Assembly: GCA_964565765.1 (NCBI GenBank)
Contig: CAZMGF010000002.1
Span: 1-64,000, forward strand
Direction: 5' to 3'
DNA: 64,000 nt
From: Bog-1181 sp964565765
GTDB lineage: Bacteria; Oederibacteriota; PGYV01; Palsa-1178
Positions within the stretch are counted from its first letter, which is position 1. Each line of letters starts with the position of its first letter. This document shows, piece after piece, positions 7,301 to 16,546 of the stretch. The position numbers were made by a program, and so were the translations under genes. A model generated the notes under the pieces. The model saw only the letters and a program-made list of their open reading frames with translations, ran no database searches and was not told the DNA's origin.

Positions 7301-9238
7301 ATGCGTAAGAGCCTTAAGTATTTAATATTTGTGTCCTGCTTGATCATATCTGGAGCCTCTTTTTCCTTTGCCGCAACCTGCACGAAAAGACTTCTGGCAT
7401 ACTATCCCTACTGGAACTCAAATTATCGTTCTGATAAAATACAATATTCAAAATTAACCCATATTTGCCATGCTTTTGCGGAACCAAACGCCGACGGGAC
7501 ATTATATCTTGATCCCGGGCCGCCCGCTTTACTGGAACCAGCGCTGATAACAAATGCCCATGCAGCAGGTGTTAAAGTTTTAATATCCATAGGAGGAGCA
7601 TCCTCTGCCGGGCAGCCGCCCGACTCCACCTTCAGAACCATATCGCAAAGCGCCGCGTTAAGGACGGCTTTTGCCAACAATATAGCCTCATTTTGCTCCA
7701 CATACGGATACGACGGAGTTGACATAGACTGGGAAATGCCGGGCGCCATGGACCCCACTGATCCGGGCGCTGCTGACAGCGCAAATTTTGATCTTATGAT
7801 ACAGGCAATAAGGACCGCTTTTAATTCAACAAATTCTTCATGGTTAATCTCTATAGCGACTTCTTCGGACAACTGGGGGGCGCAGTGGCTGGATTATCCG
7901 ACTTTAAATAATTACGTGGATTTCTATAATGACATGACTTATGACATGCATGGAAGCTGGAATAATACCATGGGCTATAATGCGCCCCTTTATCAGGGCA
8001 ATTACGCTGAAGATAATCTTTGCGACCAGACATGTATGGATTACATGATGACTACAAGGGGGGTTCCGGCGGAGAAGATAAATATGGGAATACCCTTTTA
8101 CGGGCAATATTTTCCAGGGTCCAATGTTCTTTTTTACACATGCGGTAACTGCTCCACAACCGAGGCAAACTATAGCGCGATAGCGCCGCTTATAGGCAAT
8201 GGCTGGACCTATCACTGGGATGCGGCATCACAGGTTCCTTATTTGACGAATAATACAGGAGCGGGGATTTATTCATACGATGACGCACAGTCAGTGGGGC
8301 TCAAGGCTGATTACGCGTTAAATACAAGAAATACCGGCGGGATATTTATGTGGGATTTGTCCGAGGATTATATCAGCGCCGGCAACGAGCCGCTTCTTGA
8401 CGCAATGTACGCAAAATTCAGCCCGTTTTGTTCGGGAAGTTCTCCCACGTCTACTCCGGCCCTGACTTATACTGCGACACTAATCCCGACAGTGACATTT
8501 TCACGGACACCAGGTTCAACAAATTCACCGACATTTTCTGTTACTAAAACAAGCACTGTTCTTTCAACAGCGACCCTTACATTTACCGCCACACCGCCGG
8601 CCGCGACTTTTACTTCAACCCTGAACCCTACGCTTGCATTCTCGCAAACACCGGGCTTAACAAACACACCGTCATATTCCGCCACTAAAACAGCCACTGC
8701 TTTTTCAACATCAACACTTGCATTCACGGCCACACTTCAGGCCGCGACTTTTACCTTTACGGCCACTGTAACCGTAACAGAATCACAGACAAAAACAGCG
8801 ACTTACACTGAAACATTTACGCAGACGGCAACTACGACAGCAATACCATCATATACACAAACTTTTACACTTACCGCCACACCCACAGAAATTGTTTTAA
8901 ATACGCCGACGCCCACACCTTTTATTTCAAATATTTTTGAAATAACAAATCCGCTGGCTTATCCAAACCCTTACAATCCGGCGTCGGGTAAAATCTGGTT
9001 CCGGTTTAATTCATCCAAAACAGCTGTCAGCATACGGCTCTGGATTTATACGGTTTCTTACAGGCTTGTATTTGAGAAAACCATGAATGGTTCATATACC
9101 GGCGCATCCATAATTTCAATTGACGAAGGCACACTATCAAATTTTGCGAACGGAGTTTATTATGTTGTGCTAACCGGAAATACTGCATTAAATGAAACGG
9201 CCGCGCCGCCGCCAATGATAATGATAATATTAAAATAA
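7301..9238 (+). CDS. Secreted GH18 chitinase with Thr-Pro linker and C-terminal Ig-like domain
   Basis: 645 residues. ATG 7301 was chosen because GGGAG at 7291-7295 precedes it and a signal peptide (MRKSLKYLIFVSCLI, cut near FA-AT) follows at once. Residues ~25-365 form a GH18 TIM barrel: SIGG near 95, the catalytic DGVDIDWE with Asp138, Asp141, Asp143 and acid Glu145, a YDMHG segment near 220 and a final GIFMWDL strand. Residues ~370-545 are a Thr/Pro/Ser/Ala linker made of imperfect repeats. The last ~95 residues open with YPNPYNP and end in a strand-rich domain like those on the two upstream glucanases. Activity on chitin or chitodextrins outside the cell is expected. Together the three enzymes would attack fungal or algal cell wall. 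Confidence 0.9.
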   Translation: MRKSLKYLIFVSCLIISGASFSFAATCTKRLLAYYPYWNSNYRSDKIQYSKLTHICHAFAEPNADGTLYLDPGPPALLEPALITNAHAAGVKVLISIGGASSAGQPPDSTFRTISQSAALRTAFANNIASFCSTYGYDGVDIDWEMPGAMDPTDPGAADSANFDLMIQAIRTAFNSTNSSWLISIATSSDNWGAQWLDYPTLNNYVDFYNDMTYDMHGSWNNTMGYNAPLYQGNYAEDNLCDQTCMDYMMTTRGVPAEKINMGIPFYGQYFPGSNVLFYTCGNCSTTEANYSAIAPLIGNGWTYHWDAASQVPYLTNNTGAGIYSYDDAQSVGLKADYALNTRNTGGIFMWDLSEDYISAGNEPLLDAMYAKFSPFCSGSSPTSTPALTYTATLIPTVTFSRTPGSTNSPTFSVTKTSTVLSTATLTFTATPPAATFTSTLNPTLAFSQTPGLTNTPSYSATKTATAFSTSTLAFTATLQAATFTFTATVTVTESQTKTATYTETFTQTATTTAIPSYTQTFTLTATPTEIVLNTPTPTPFISNIFEITNPLAYPNPYNPASGKIWFRFNSSKTAVSIRLWIYTVSYRLVFEKTMNGSYTGASIISIDEGTLSNFANGVYYVVLTGNTALNETAAPPPMIMIILK

Positions 9239-9385
9239 AATTCAACTTTAATCTAAAGTGCTTAAAACCAGGCCGGGCTTTAAGGCGCCGCGGCAGAAAG
9301 TACCCGGGAAATATATATAACATTGAAAATAAAACGGCTCTGTGATAACCTTAACTATAAAGGACAAGCTTCCGGAGGGTATCAG

Positions 9386-10597
9386 ATGAAAAAAACAGCC
9401 GTTTTTATCATAAATATAACAATCATAATATTCATGGCGTCATTATGCATTGCCGACGGCTGCAAGACATCCACAGGCGCGTTAAAAAACTGCGGCGACA
9501 GCTGGGAGGATGTTTATAACGGCGTAAAGACACACTGTGACTGCGTGTGTATTGACAGCTCGTGCACAGGCGCGGGTTGTTATAACAGCCCGCCGGTTTG
9601 CTATGATGAGCCAGCTTCCGGAAGCACAGGCAGCGTATCCAGCGCCGGCAGCACGGGCCAGGCAAATATATTCAGCGACACCCAGGGAACCGCTTTTTTC
9701 TCGCGCAACCAGGCTTTTGAGACCGGCGACTGGGCCGATAATAACTCGCAGAAGTGGGAAGCCTTTGAGGCAAGGGTGCTACAGGCAGGATACGCTGATA
9801 TGTCTTCCTTTATCAATAACAATTCCGGCAGCATGCCGTTCAATGATTTTGTGTTTCAGGCAACGTTAAAATATCTAAATAATAATTATTTTAACAATAA
9901 CAGCGGCGGCAGCAACCTTGTGCGGGACGATTCAGTTATTCCAAACGCCTCGTTTTACCAGGGCTATAACAATACAATGAAATTACCCTCCGGGTTCATT
10001 GGAATCGACGACAGCGGGGTCTATATAAGCCCCGGTAAACCGCCGAAGACGCGCGGCGCCGACGAGGATATATCATTTGAAGAACGTGAAAAAACATGTA
10101 TAAATTCCGTGGTTGACACAAACGGCGGGGTAAGCATTGATCAGCAGGGTTATGATTCAATGCGTGACACGGCGTCAAAGCAGTTTGACGCGCCAACAGC
10201 GGGTAAAGGAATTATAAATTCCACTTATGATCTTGTTTGCTCAAAAATCGACAGCAAGGCAATGGACGCAATTAAAGATACTGTGACCGGGCTGCTGTCC
10301 GGGGGCAATGAAGATATAAAAACCGCGTTAGGCTCCGCTGTTGACGCGGTTCAGGGAACAGGTGAAATCATCAAACCTGTCGATTCATTTCTTAAAGGAA
10401 ACGATGAAGAGGCGGGAACGGAAAATCTCGGCAATATGAAGAATATGCTTTTTGGCCAGCTGAGCGGACCGGCAAAGACAATCGCAAGGTACTCGACAAA
10501 ACTTGTCGAAACTTTTTCAATGAAAACCCTGGATTACTCAATTAAAACCATCGGCGACGGCCTGAAGATACTCAATCCCTGGAATCCGGGAAATTAA
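9386..10597 (+). CDS. Exported Cys-rich protein of unknown function
   Basis: 403 residues from ATG 9386, which has GGAGGG at 9374-9379. A signal peptide (MKKTAVFIINITIIIFMASLC) leads into a Cys-rich stretch with about ten cysteines in the first 95 residues (DGCK, NCGD, HCDCVCID, CTGAGC), probably disulfide-linked outside the cytoplasm. After a Gly/Ser-rich part (~85-110) comes a polar, Asn-rich middle and an amphipathic C-terminal third (~250-400) that looks helical. I recognise no domain. It opens a run of six close genes to 16403 that encode mainly exported proteins, so an envelope role is likely but unproven. Confidence 0.7.
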   Translation: MKKTAVFIINITIIIFMASLCIADGCKTSTGALKNCGDSWEDVYNGVKTHCDCVCIDSSCTGAGCYNSPPVCYDEPASGSTGSVSSAGSTGQANIFSDTQGTAFFSRNQAFETGDWADNNSQKWEAFEARVLQAGYADMSSFINNNSGSMPFNDFVFQATLKYLNNNYFNNNSGGSNLVRDDSVIPNASFYQGYNNTMKLPSGFIGIDDSGVYISPGKPPKTRGADEDISFEEREKTCINSVVDTNGGVSIDQQGYDSMRDTASKQFDAPTAGKGIINSTYDLVCSKIDSKAMDAIKDTVTGLLSGGNEDIKTALGSAVDAVQGTGEIIKPVDSFLKGNDEEAGTENLGNMKNMLFGQLSGPAKTIARYSTKLVETFSMKTLDYSIKTIGDGLKILNPWNPGN

Positions 10598-10631
10598 GGG
10601 CAATTCCATAAAACTTAAAAGAGGCATTATT

Positions 10632-11582
10632 ATGAAAATCACCTGTAAAAAGACAATCGCGGCGGTTATATTATTATTTATTGCCGCGTCTTGTGTATAT
10701 GCAGAAGATACCGGCGGCAGGAAATATCTGAAAGAGACGCTGATACTGCTTCCCGGAAAGACAAAGGCCAGTTTCAACTGGATAATCCCGCCGCGGGAAA
10801 ATGAAACTCCCGGAGCTGATATTTCATTCAGAATGGGCGGCAATGGAAATATCTGGCTGGGCCGGGACGGTAAATACCTGCTTGATCCTGTCAGCGGGCT
10901 CATGCTTGGCATAAATGAAAATTTTGATGACTTTGCTCCGTCTGAAAGCGGCTCTCCCGTATTCATATCCCGCGGTTATTTGTGCGTTATACCTGCAATA
11001 AAGTCGCCAAAGACGGCAAATACAAACCTTTCATTACAACCGGTGGCAAAACTGCCTGCGGATGATTGCAGGATATTTCCGGCACACGGAGGTTTTTTTT
11101 ATATTGCCGGTAAGATAAACGGAGCCTATTCTGTTTTTACTGCTGGCGGGCCGGAAGGTATGATAAAGGTGGAAGCAAAAGGCAAGGCCTTTGTTTATAA
11201 AAAATTATTCACAACTCCGGCGGCAATTGCCGCGGTTGCCGGAGACGGAAAAACAACATTTGTTGCCATGGAAAGGCTCGTTATATCCCTGAAAAAAGGT
11301 TCCGGCAAAGCAGATCCTTTTTTTATTCACAGGCAGGATATAACAGGGCTGGCATATGACCCAGATGCAGGATTGTTTTACTGCACTGAAAACGGCGTTG
11401 GATATGCCGCAGCCGGCGGGAACATTGAGTTCCTCAGGGTCAAAAAACCCGAGATAGCTGTATCCGGCGGCAAGCTTTATGTTTATCTTAAAGAAAGCAA
11501 CGCTTTGCTTGAGGTAAGCGGCATAAAGGAATTCAGGTCTTATATTAAAAAAAGCGGAGACGTAAAGAATAATGACAAATAA
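10632..11582 (+). CDS. Exported protein, possible beta-propeller, unknown function
   Basis: 316 residues with a signal peptide (MKITCKKTIAAVILLFIAAS, cut before EDT). GAGG at 10620-10623 is its ribosome site. The mature part is strand-rich with repeated short patterns such as GGNGNIWLGRDGKYLLDP, GFFYIAGKINGAYSVF and GLFYCTENGVGYAAAGG, which suggests blades of a beta-propeller; this is inference from pattern only. The 3' end overlaps the next gene by 11 bases, so translation is probably coupled with the TPR/PDZ protein. Confidence 0.65.
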   Translation: MKITCKKTIAAVILLFIAASCVYAEDTGGRKYLKETLILLPGKTKASFNWIIPPRENETPGADISFRMGGNGNIWLGRDGKYLLDPVSGLMLGINENFDDFAPSESGSPVFISRGYLCVIPAIKSPKTANTNLSLQPVAKLPADDCRIFPAHGGFFYIAGKINGAYSVFTAGGPEGMIKVEAKGKAFVYKKLFTTPAAIAAVAGDGKTTFVAMERLVISLKKGSGKADPFFIHRQDITGLAYDPDAGLFYCTENGVGYAAAGGNIEFLRVKKPEIAVSGGKLYVYLKESNALLEVSGIKEFRSYIKKSGDVKNNDK

Positions 11583-13140
11583 TATAAGGCCGCGGCCATA
11601 TGCTTCAATATTCATTTTCACCGCTATAATATTATTTGTAACAATGCCGCTGAACGCATCTGAGGGCAATACGCCGCGGTTTAATCCTGATATTTACAAC
11701 AGCGCTGATGTAACCTACCGCAGTCCGGATTCGGGAAATTCATGGATGGGCTTGGACCGGAAAAAGGCGGCCAGAGGATTTCTTATGCTGGGATACCTGC
11801 CGGACGCTGTGGATAATTATAAAAAGCTTGAAGGCGGCGACGACTGGAACGAACTCGAACCTGAATATGCCTATGCCCTCTCTTTAAGCGGTTATGACGA
11901 ACCTGCCATGCTTTACCTGGACGATGCGCACGCCAAGGATCCGTCCTCGGCTGTTCCTTATTATTACGCCGGAAGGATTTTTATTTTTGCCGGCTACGGC
12001 GATATTGCGGAGAACTTTCTGGATATAGCCGGCGCGGTGGACAATTCTTTTTCCGGTCCGGCAGGAGACGCTCCGGGGCTAAAAAAGAGCATTGGCGCGG
12101 TTTCTTACGCCCCTATGGACGCTGATTTTAAGGATGAACTTGGATACAGCGGAAAAGACGGCGTTGTGGTCCTGAATGTTTTTCCGGGGCCGGAAAAGTT
12201 TATTACAGGGATTCAGACGCGGGATGTCATAGTAAGCGCGGCAGGAAAGAAAATTGAAAGCGTCCGGGATTTTGTGAATTTAATAAACAGCATGCAGCGG
12301 GGAAGCAGCCTGGAGCTTGAAATATGGCGCGGCAGGGCAAAAAAAACCATCTCCGTGAGCGTGGCATCCGGCGAGGACCTTGCCGGGCTTCCGGCTGAGA
12401 AAAAACGCGTAGCACCTCCGGACGCAAAAGCAAAGGCTCTTCTCGTAAGGGCGGTCACCCTTTTATCAGAAAAAAAATATTTTACTTCCATATTAATATA
12501 CAGGCAGCTTATCGAAGAATATCCGGGCTGGGAAATACCATACCTTGGTTACACACTCGCGCTTGAAAAGTGCGGCGCCTTTGAATGCGCAAAAAAAGCC
12601 GCGATACAGGCCCGGCTTGCCGCTGAAAACGATAAAGAAACTATTGAACAGTTAAAGTTAAAATCAAACGAGCTTGCGGCAATGCCAAAAGCTGACCAGG
12701 ATAACTGGATTATGGCCCAGACGGCCGAGAGTTTTAAGGAAAAACCCGCAAGTTTTTACCTTGGGTTCGGCGGAGGCCAGCTTATGTTCGGCGGCAGCTC
12801 CGGTTTTAAGCTCACAATAAGCGGCAGGGCCGGAATGCTTTTGAACAGCGGAATGGATCTTTCCACAAATGTGGGATATGATAATTCTAGCGGATTTGAC
12901 CTTGGTGTTAACGCGACGCAGAGGTATTATATCGGCACAGAGTACAGCTTAAATCCCGGCGCCTCGATTGATTTTAATACTGGCAGGGGTTCGCTTTCCA
13001 TCGGGGTGCTCTGCGGCGGCTCCTGGTATTTTGACAATAAAAGGTCCAGCATTGACGCTCTTTTATCATTGAACGCATATATAGGCAACAGCGCGGCCCC
13101 TGCTGTTGGATTTTACCTGGGCACAACAAGGTATATGTGA
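11572..13140 (+). CDS. Exported TPR and PDZ protein with C-terminal barrel-like region
   Basis: 522 residues. An N-terminal hydrophobic segment (~12-28) is a signal or anchor. Residues ~55-160 show TPR-like helical repeats (FLMLGYLPDAVDNYKKLEG; EYAYALSLSGYDEPAMLYL). Residues ~195-275 match a PDZ domain: VVVLNVFPGPEKF, then GIQTRDVIVSAAGKKIESV and LELEIWRGRAKKTI. Another TPR-like part (~290-385) follows. The last ~130 residues alternate polar and non-polar, are Gly-rich and end in TTRYM, as in outer-membrane strands. It may be a periplasmic scaffold tethered to the outer membrane. It overlaps the gene before it by 11 bases and the gene after it by 1 base. Confidence 0.7.
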   Translation: MTNNIRPRPYASIFIFTAIILFVTMPLNASEGNTPRFNPDIYNSADVTYRSPDSGNSWMGLDRKKAARGFLMLGYLPDAVDNYKKLEGGDDWNELEPEYAYALSLSGYDEPAMLYLDDAHAKDPSSAVPYYYAGRIFIFAGYGDIAENFLDIAGAVDNSFSGPAGDAPGLKKSIGAVSYAPMDADFKDELGYSGKDGVVVLNVFPGPEKFITGIQTRDVIVSAAGKKIESVRDFVNLINSMQRGSSLELEIWRGRAKKTISVSVASGEDLAGLPAEKKRVAPPDAKAKALLVRAVTLLSEKKYFTSILIYRQLIEEYPGWEIPYLGYTLALEKCGAFECAKKAAIQARLAAENDKETIEQLKLKSNELAAMPKADQDNWIMAQTAESFKEKPASFYLGFGGGQLMFGGSSGFKLTISGRAGMLLNSGMDLSTNVGYDNSSGFDLGVNATQRYYIGTEYSLNPGASIDFNTGRGSLSIGVLCGGSWYFDNKRSSIDALLSLNAYIGNSAAPAVGFYLGTTRYM

Positions 13141-15722
13141 TGAAAATAAACAGCGCTCCGGTGAATAAAACAAGGATATTTGCCGTTGTATTGATATTAT
13201 CTCTATTTTCAGCGGCTGCCACCGCGGTTTATCCTGCGCAGGATTATGCTGAAAAATTCAAAAAAACGGAATTTTACACAAAAAATAATTTTTTTGATTC
13301 CGCGTCAGTTTCGGGAAGCGGCAATCTTATCCTTGAGGCTTCGGCAAGATTTACAGCCCTGAAGGCTGATGAAAAAAACAGAATTTCAGTGGAAGCCGCG
13401 GCTCTCTGGAAAAAAATATCAACTGGAAAAACCGGCGCGGTATTTGTTGAAATCCGCGAAGCCGGAAAAAGAACATCCCTCTGGAAATCAGAGGGTGATG
13501 ATTCAGGCGTAATGATTGAACAGTGGGGGCCTGAAATCCTTCCGCAAAATGAGAGGTCAATATTCATGTCGGCTTCTATATCCGGAAATTCAAGCCAGAG
13601 CGCTCCGGTGATAAGCGGGACATTCGGGACCTATTTTTTTGCAAACCTGCTCGACTGCGCCGTTAATTTATCCGCGGCGGGTTCCAATGCAGAGATAGGC
13701 TTAAGCGGAAGGTGCCACTACCAGCTTGATAAAAAATGGGATTTAAACGGCGGACTGGGGCTGAGTGTTTCGGGAGGTTCAGGCGCGGCGACAGGGGAAC
13801 TGTCATTTCTTGTCGGCGCAAGCGAATTTTTATCCTACAGGAGCAGCCTTGATTTTACCGCAAGTATCGGAACAGCCGGAGATGTAATGATTGGTTCCGG
13901 AATAACATATTATTTTAATAAAATACCGGGCATTGATATTGAAACACCGCTTCCGGTAAACAAACCCGCCGTCAGCGCCGCAAGGCCGGGGATTACGCCT
14001 GTGGACACCGCCACTCCGGTAATTACAATGGAAGAGAGCGCAACGGCAAAACCGACAGATACACCGGCTGCTGCTTATACACCGACACCAACAGAGATTG
14101 CAAAAACTGTAGCTGCCGCTGTTGAAAACACCGTTCAACCGGAAAACACCGCTGTTGCCATAAATACACCGCAGCAGGCGGATACAGCAACGGCTGTTGT
14201 TACTGCTTCTGAAAATAATATTAAACCGGCAAATACAGCTTTTGTTGTAAGTACGCCGCAACCGACAGATACCGCAACAGCTGTTGTTACCGCAGTAGAA
14301 AATAATATTCAACCTACAAACACCGCGGTTGCCGTAAATACTCCGCAGGTTGAAAATGTACAGTCTGATTATTTGCAGCAGACAATATCGGCGCCCCAGG
14401 CGGTAAATTCAAATGAAGCGCAGCCTCCGGCAATTACACAACAACCTGCAGTAACGCAGGTTATAAATACGCCGGTTCCGGCTATTTCCCAGGCGGCAAC
14501 GTATACGTCCACACCGGCAGCAGTTGCAACACAGCAGCCAGCCGGCAATGAAAAAGAGACGGCAACTGAAACGGTTAAGGTCGATACCGAAGCGGCACCG
14601 CCGCAGCCGGCAGCTCCGGAAACAGCCGCAGTACCGGCTGAAAATAAAAAAGAAGGAACCACAGCGGGGTTTTTTATGGAAGTTGACGGCCTTAACATGG
14701 CCGAGTCTTTAACAAATAACTGGCGCGATATAGGAGGAAAAATAGGATTCGGAAACGACGGGGTTGTCGGTATGAGCCTGATCCCTGAATTTATTTCGGA
14801 CAACCGAAATACTCCTTTATATGAAAGGGCCGGCCTTGACCTTGCCCTTGATTTTTATCCGCTTGGACGGTCGCCTTCCGGATTTTATCTAGGGCCCACA
14901 ATAGGAGCAAGATATTTTATCTTCAACTCCAACCCGCAGAATATCGGGTATATTACAACAGTTATGGACAATGAAATTGAATTAAGCTACGGCGGCGAGG
15001 CCGGCATAAGGCTGCTGGCAAACTGGTTCGTTATAGACGCTTCTGCGGCATATAATATTAAAACGCAGGGCAATCCGGCATATATGTGGCCCGGCGAAAT
15101 ATTAAATAATTTTTCATTAAGGGCCGAGGCTGGTCTTATGTTTTACGCGGATGATGAAAAAAACACGGGTACCGGCGGGAATAACGGCGCAACAGAAAAC
15201 AGCCGGACTGATGAAAAAAAAGGCACATCAGCCGGTGTATTCATTGAAGCGGACACCATGAGCATAGAGAGATCAATGCAGAACGGCTGGGATGAATTAA
15301 ACTGCAGGTTTGGATTCGGCGACGACGGTATATTCGGCATGAGCTTTATCCTTAACGGAAAATATTATGAAGACAGCGTCAACAGGTACTATACACCGGG
15401 ACTTTCTATTGCCCTGGATTTTTATCCCGGGGACCATTCGCCTTCGAGGCTTTACCTGGGTCCGCTGTTCGGTGCAAGCTGCAACCTTATAGGGAGCGCC
15501 TCTGATACGCTCTCCATTTCAACGGATAATTATGCCACACTCACCCTTGGCGGCGAGGCCGGCATAAGGATAATGATGAACTGGTTTATGGTGGATATCG
15601 GCGCCGAATATGATTATAATACATTTTTGTACCAGACAAAAAAAGCCTCGGAAGCGGATGCGTTTATTTACCGCGCCGGTATAGGGCTGATGTTTTATGA
15701 TTCATCAAAGAACACGCAATAG
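13140..15722 (+). CDS. Exported protein with low-complexity linker and two tandem barrel-like domains
   Basis: 860 residues from ATG 13140, which overlaps the upstream stop as TGATG; GTG 13137 directly before it is an alternative. After a signal segment (~10-30), residues ~35-275 form a strand-rich domain. Residues ~285-500 are a Thr/Pro/Ala/Val/Glu linker that contains about three copies of a ~35-residue unit with the pattern ENT/ENN-I-QP-NTAVA-NTPQ-DTATAVV. Two related ~170-residue domains follow (~510-675 and ~695-860). Both open AGxFxE(V/A)D, share GFGxDG(V/I)xGMS and LALDFYPxxxSPS-x-YLGP, and end in GLMFY. They look like small outer-membrane barrels made by duplication. No known function. 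Confidence 0.65.
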   Translation: MKINSAPVNKTRIFAVVLILSLFSAAATAVYPAQDYAEKFKKTEFYTKNNFFDSASVSGSGNLILEASARFTALKADEKNRISVEAAALWKKISTGKTGAVFVEIREAGKRTSLWKSEGDDSGVMIEQWGPEILPQNERSIFMSASISGNSSQSAPVISGTFGTYFFANLLDCAVNLSAAGSNAEIGLSGRCHYQLDKKWDLNGGLGLSVSGGSGAATGELSFLVGASEFLSYRSSLDFTASIGTAGDVMIGSGITYYFNKIPGIDIETPLPVNKPAVSAARPGITPVDTATPVITMEESATAKPTDTPAAAYTPTPTEIAKTVAAAVENTVQPENTAVAINTPQQADTATAVVTASENNIKPANTAFVVSTPQPTDTATAVVTAVENNIQPTNTAVAVNTPQVENVQSDYLQQTISAPQAVNSNEAQPPAITQQPAVTQVINTPVPAISQAATYTSTPAAVATQQPAGNEKETATETVKVDTEAAPPQPAAPETAAVPAENKKEGTTAGFFMEVDGLNMAESLTNNWRDIGGKIGFGNDGVVGMSLIPEFISDNRNTPLYERAGLDLALDFYPLGRSPSGFYLGPTIGARYFIFNSNPQNIGYITTVMDNEIELSYGGEAGIRLLANWFVIDASAAYNIKTQGNPAYMWPGEILNNFSLRAEAGLMFYADDEKNTGTGGNNGATENSRTDEKKGTSAGVFIEADTMSIERSMQNGWDELNCRFGFGDDGIFGMSFILNGKYYEDSVNRYYTPGLSIALDFYPGDHSPSRLYLGPLFGASCNLIGSASDTLSISTDNYATLTLGGEAGIRIMMNWFMVDIGAEYDYNTFLYQTKKASEADAFIYRAGIGLMFYDSSKNTQ

Positions 15723-15738
15723 CCGGAGGTGAATTTTT

Positions 15739-16035
15739 ATGGCAAAGGATGAAAAAGAACTCATTGATATGATAGTAAAATACGCCGCTCACAAAGGCGG
15801 GGCAAAAGACGGCTGGTATGTCGGTGTTTCAAAGGATCCGCAAAAAAAACTTTTTAAGGTTCACGGCGTGGACAGGCAAAAAGATTTCTGGATATTTGAC
15901 CACTCTGTAGATACAACAGAGGCTGCCAGGATAATAGACAAGCTGTTAATGATGGGTTTTGACGGCGAGGCGCTGCACTCTCCCGATGGCACCGGGATAT
16001 ATGTATACCAGAAAAGGGAGCATACAAAAGAATGA
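15739..16035 (+). CDS. Small soluble protein, weakly GIY-YIG-like, unknown function
   Basis: 98 residues with a very strong ribosome site (GGAGGTGA, 15724-15731). The centre reads GWYVGVSKDPQKKLFKVHGV, then FWIFDHSVDTTEAARIID and ends in YVYQKRE. This order (GWYxGxxxDPxxRLF-H-V, W-I, then A-R, then a final Y-Y-K) recalls a family of small proteins related to GIY-YIG domains; I cannot confirm that membership. There is no signal peptide, so it is cytoplasmic, unlike its neighbours. Its stop overlaps the next start by 4 bases. Confidence 0.6.
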   Translation: MAKDEKELIDMIVKYAAHKGGAKDGWYVGVSKDPQKKLFKVHGVDRQKDFWIFDHSVDTTEAARIIDKLLMMGFDGEALHSPDGTGIYVYQKREHTKE

Positions 16036-16403
16036 AAAAAATATCAGCGGCAATACTCCTTGCGTTTGTTGCGGCATTTTCTTTCGGCTGCATATGCTTT
16101 GCAGATGATCTTGAGGGGATACTTTCCGGAAATACTGTTATTGCGGCGGCGCAGGCGCCGGCAGATTTGAATCCCGGAAAGGCGCTTGCCGGGCTCTCAA
16201 TGTGGGCACTGATATGGGGGCTGATATTCAACAGTGTCGGTGTTTTTGCGTTTTTATACGGAAAAAAGAAATCAAACCTGCCGTATCTGATAATCGGGGT
16301 TATACTTGTGGTATATCCATATGCCGTGCAGCAGGCGTTACTTATATTTGTCATAGGAGCGGCCCTTACTGCGGCGCTTTATTTTTTTAGGAAAGGAATT
16401 TAA
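16032..16403 (+). CDS. Small membrane protein with signal peptide, unknown function
   Basis: 123 residues starting within the previous stop (ATGA overlap). A signal peptide (MKKISAAILLAFVAAFSFGC, probable cut at CFA-DD) is followed by a ~30-residue loop and three hydrophobic segments (~57-76, ~84-98, ~101-117) with a KKK turn between the first two. It closes the run of envelope genes that begins at 9386. I recognise no family. Confidence 0.6.
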   Translation: MKKISAAILLAFVAAFSFGCICFADDLEGILSGNTVIAAAQAPADLNPGKALAGLSMWALIWGLIFNSVGVFAFLYGKKKSNLPYLIIGVILVVYPYAVQQALLIFVIGAALTAALYFFRKGI

Positions 16404-16450
16404 ACGATGTCTCATAAGTTGTACTTGACTATAATAGCTGATATAATTTA

Positions 16451-16478
16451 TTGACAAAACCATCAGTTGTTTTATAAT
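16451..16478 (+). promoter_or_regulatory. Perfect-consensus sigma70 promoter (TTGACA-16-TATAAT)
   Basis: TTGACA at 16451-16456 and TATAAT at 16473-16478 are 16 bp apart. The start is expected near 16485. The next ORF begins 320 bases later and has its own promoter, so this promoter most likely makes a non-coding RNA containing the structured element at 16570-16654. Confidence 0.65.
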
Positions 16479-16546
16479 AATTTTATTGGGTTATCTGGCT
16501 GCTAAAAAAACGCGGCTTTAACAAACAAAGGAAGAGACGGCAAAAG

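Noticed and set aside
9239..9385. Possible c-di-GMP or other riboswitch in front of the Cys-rich protein gene
   Set aside because: A CCGGG/CCCGG stem with a 27-base loop is present, but none of the conserved aptamer segments.
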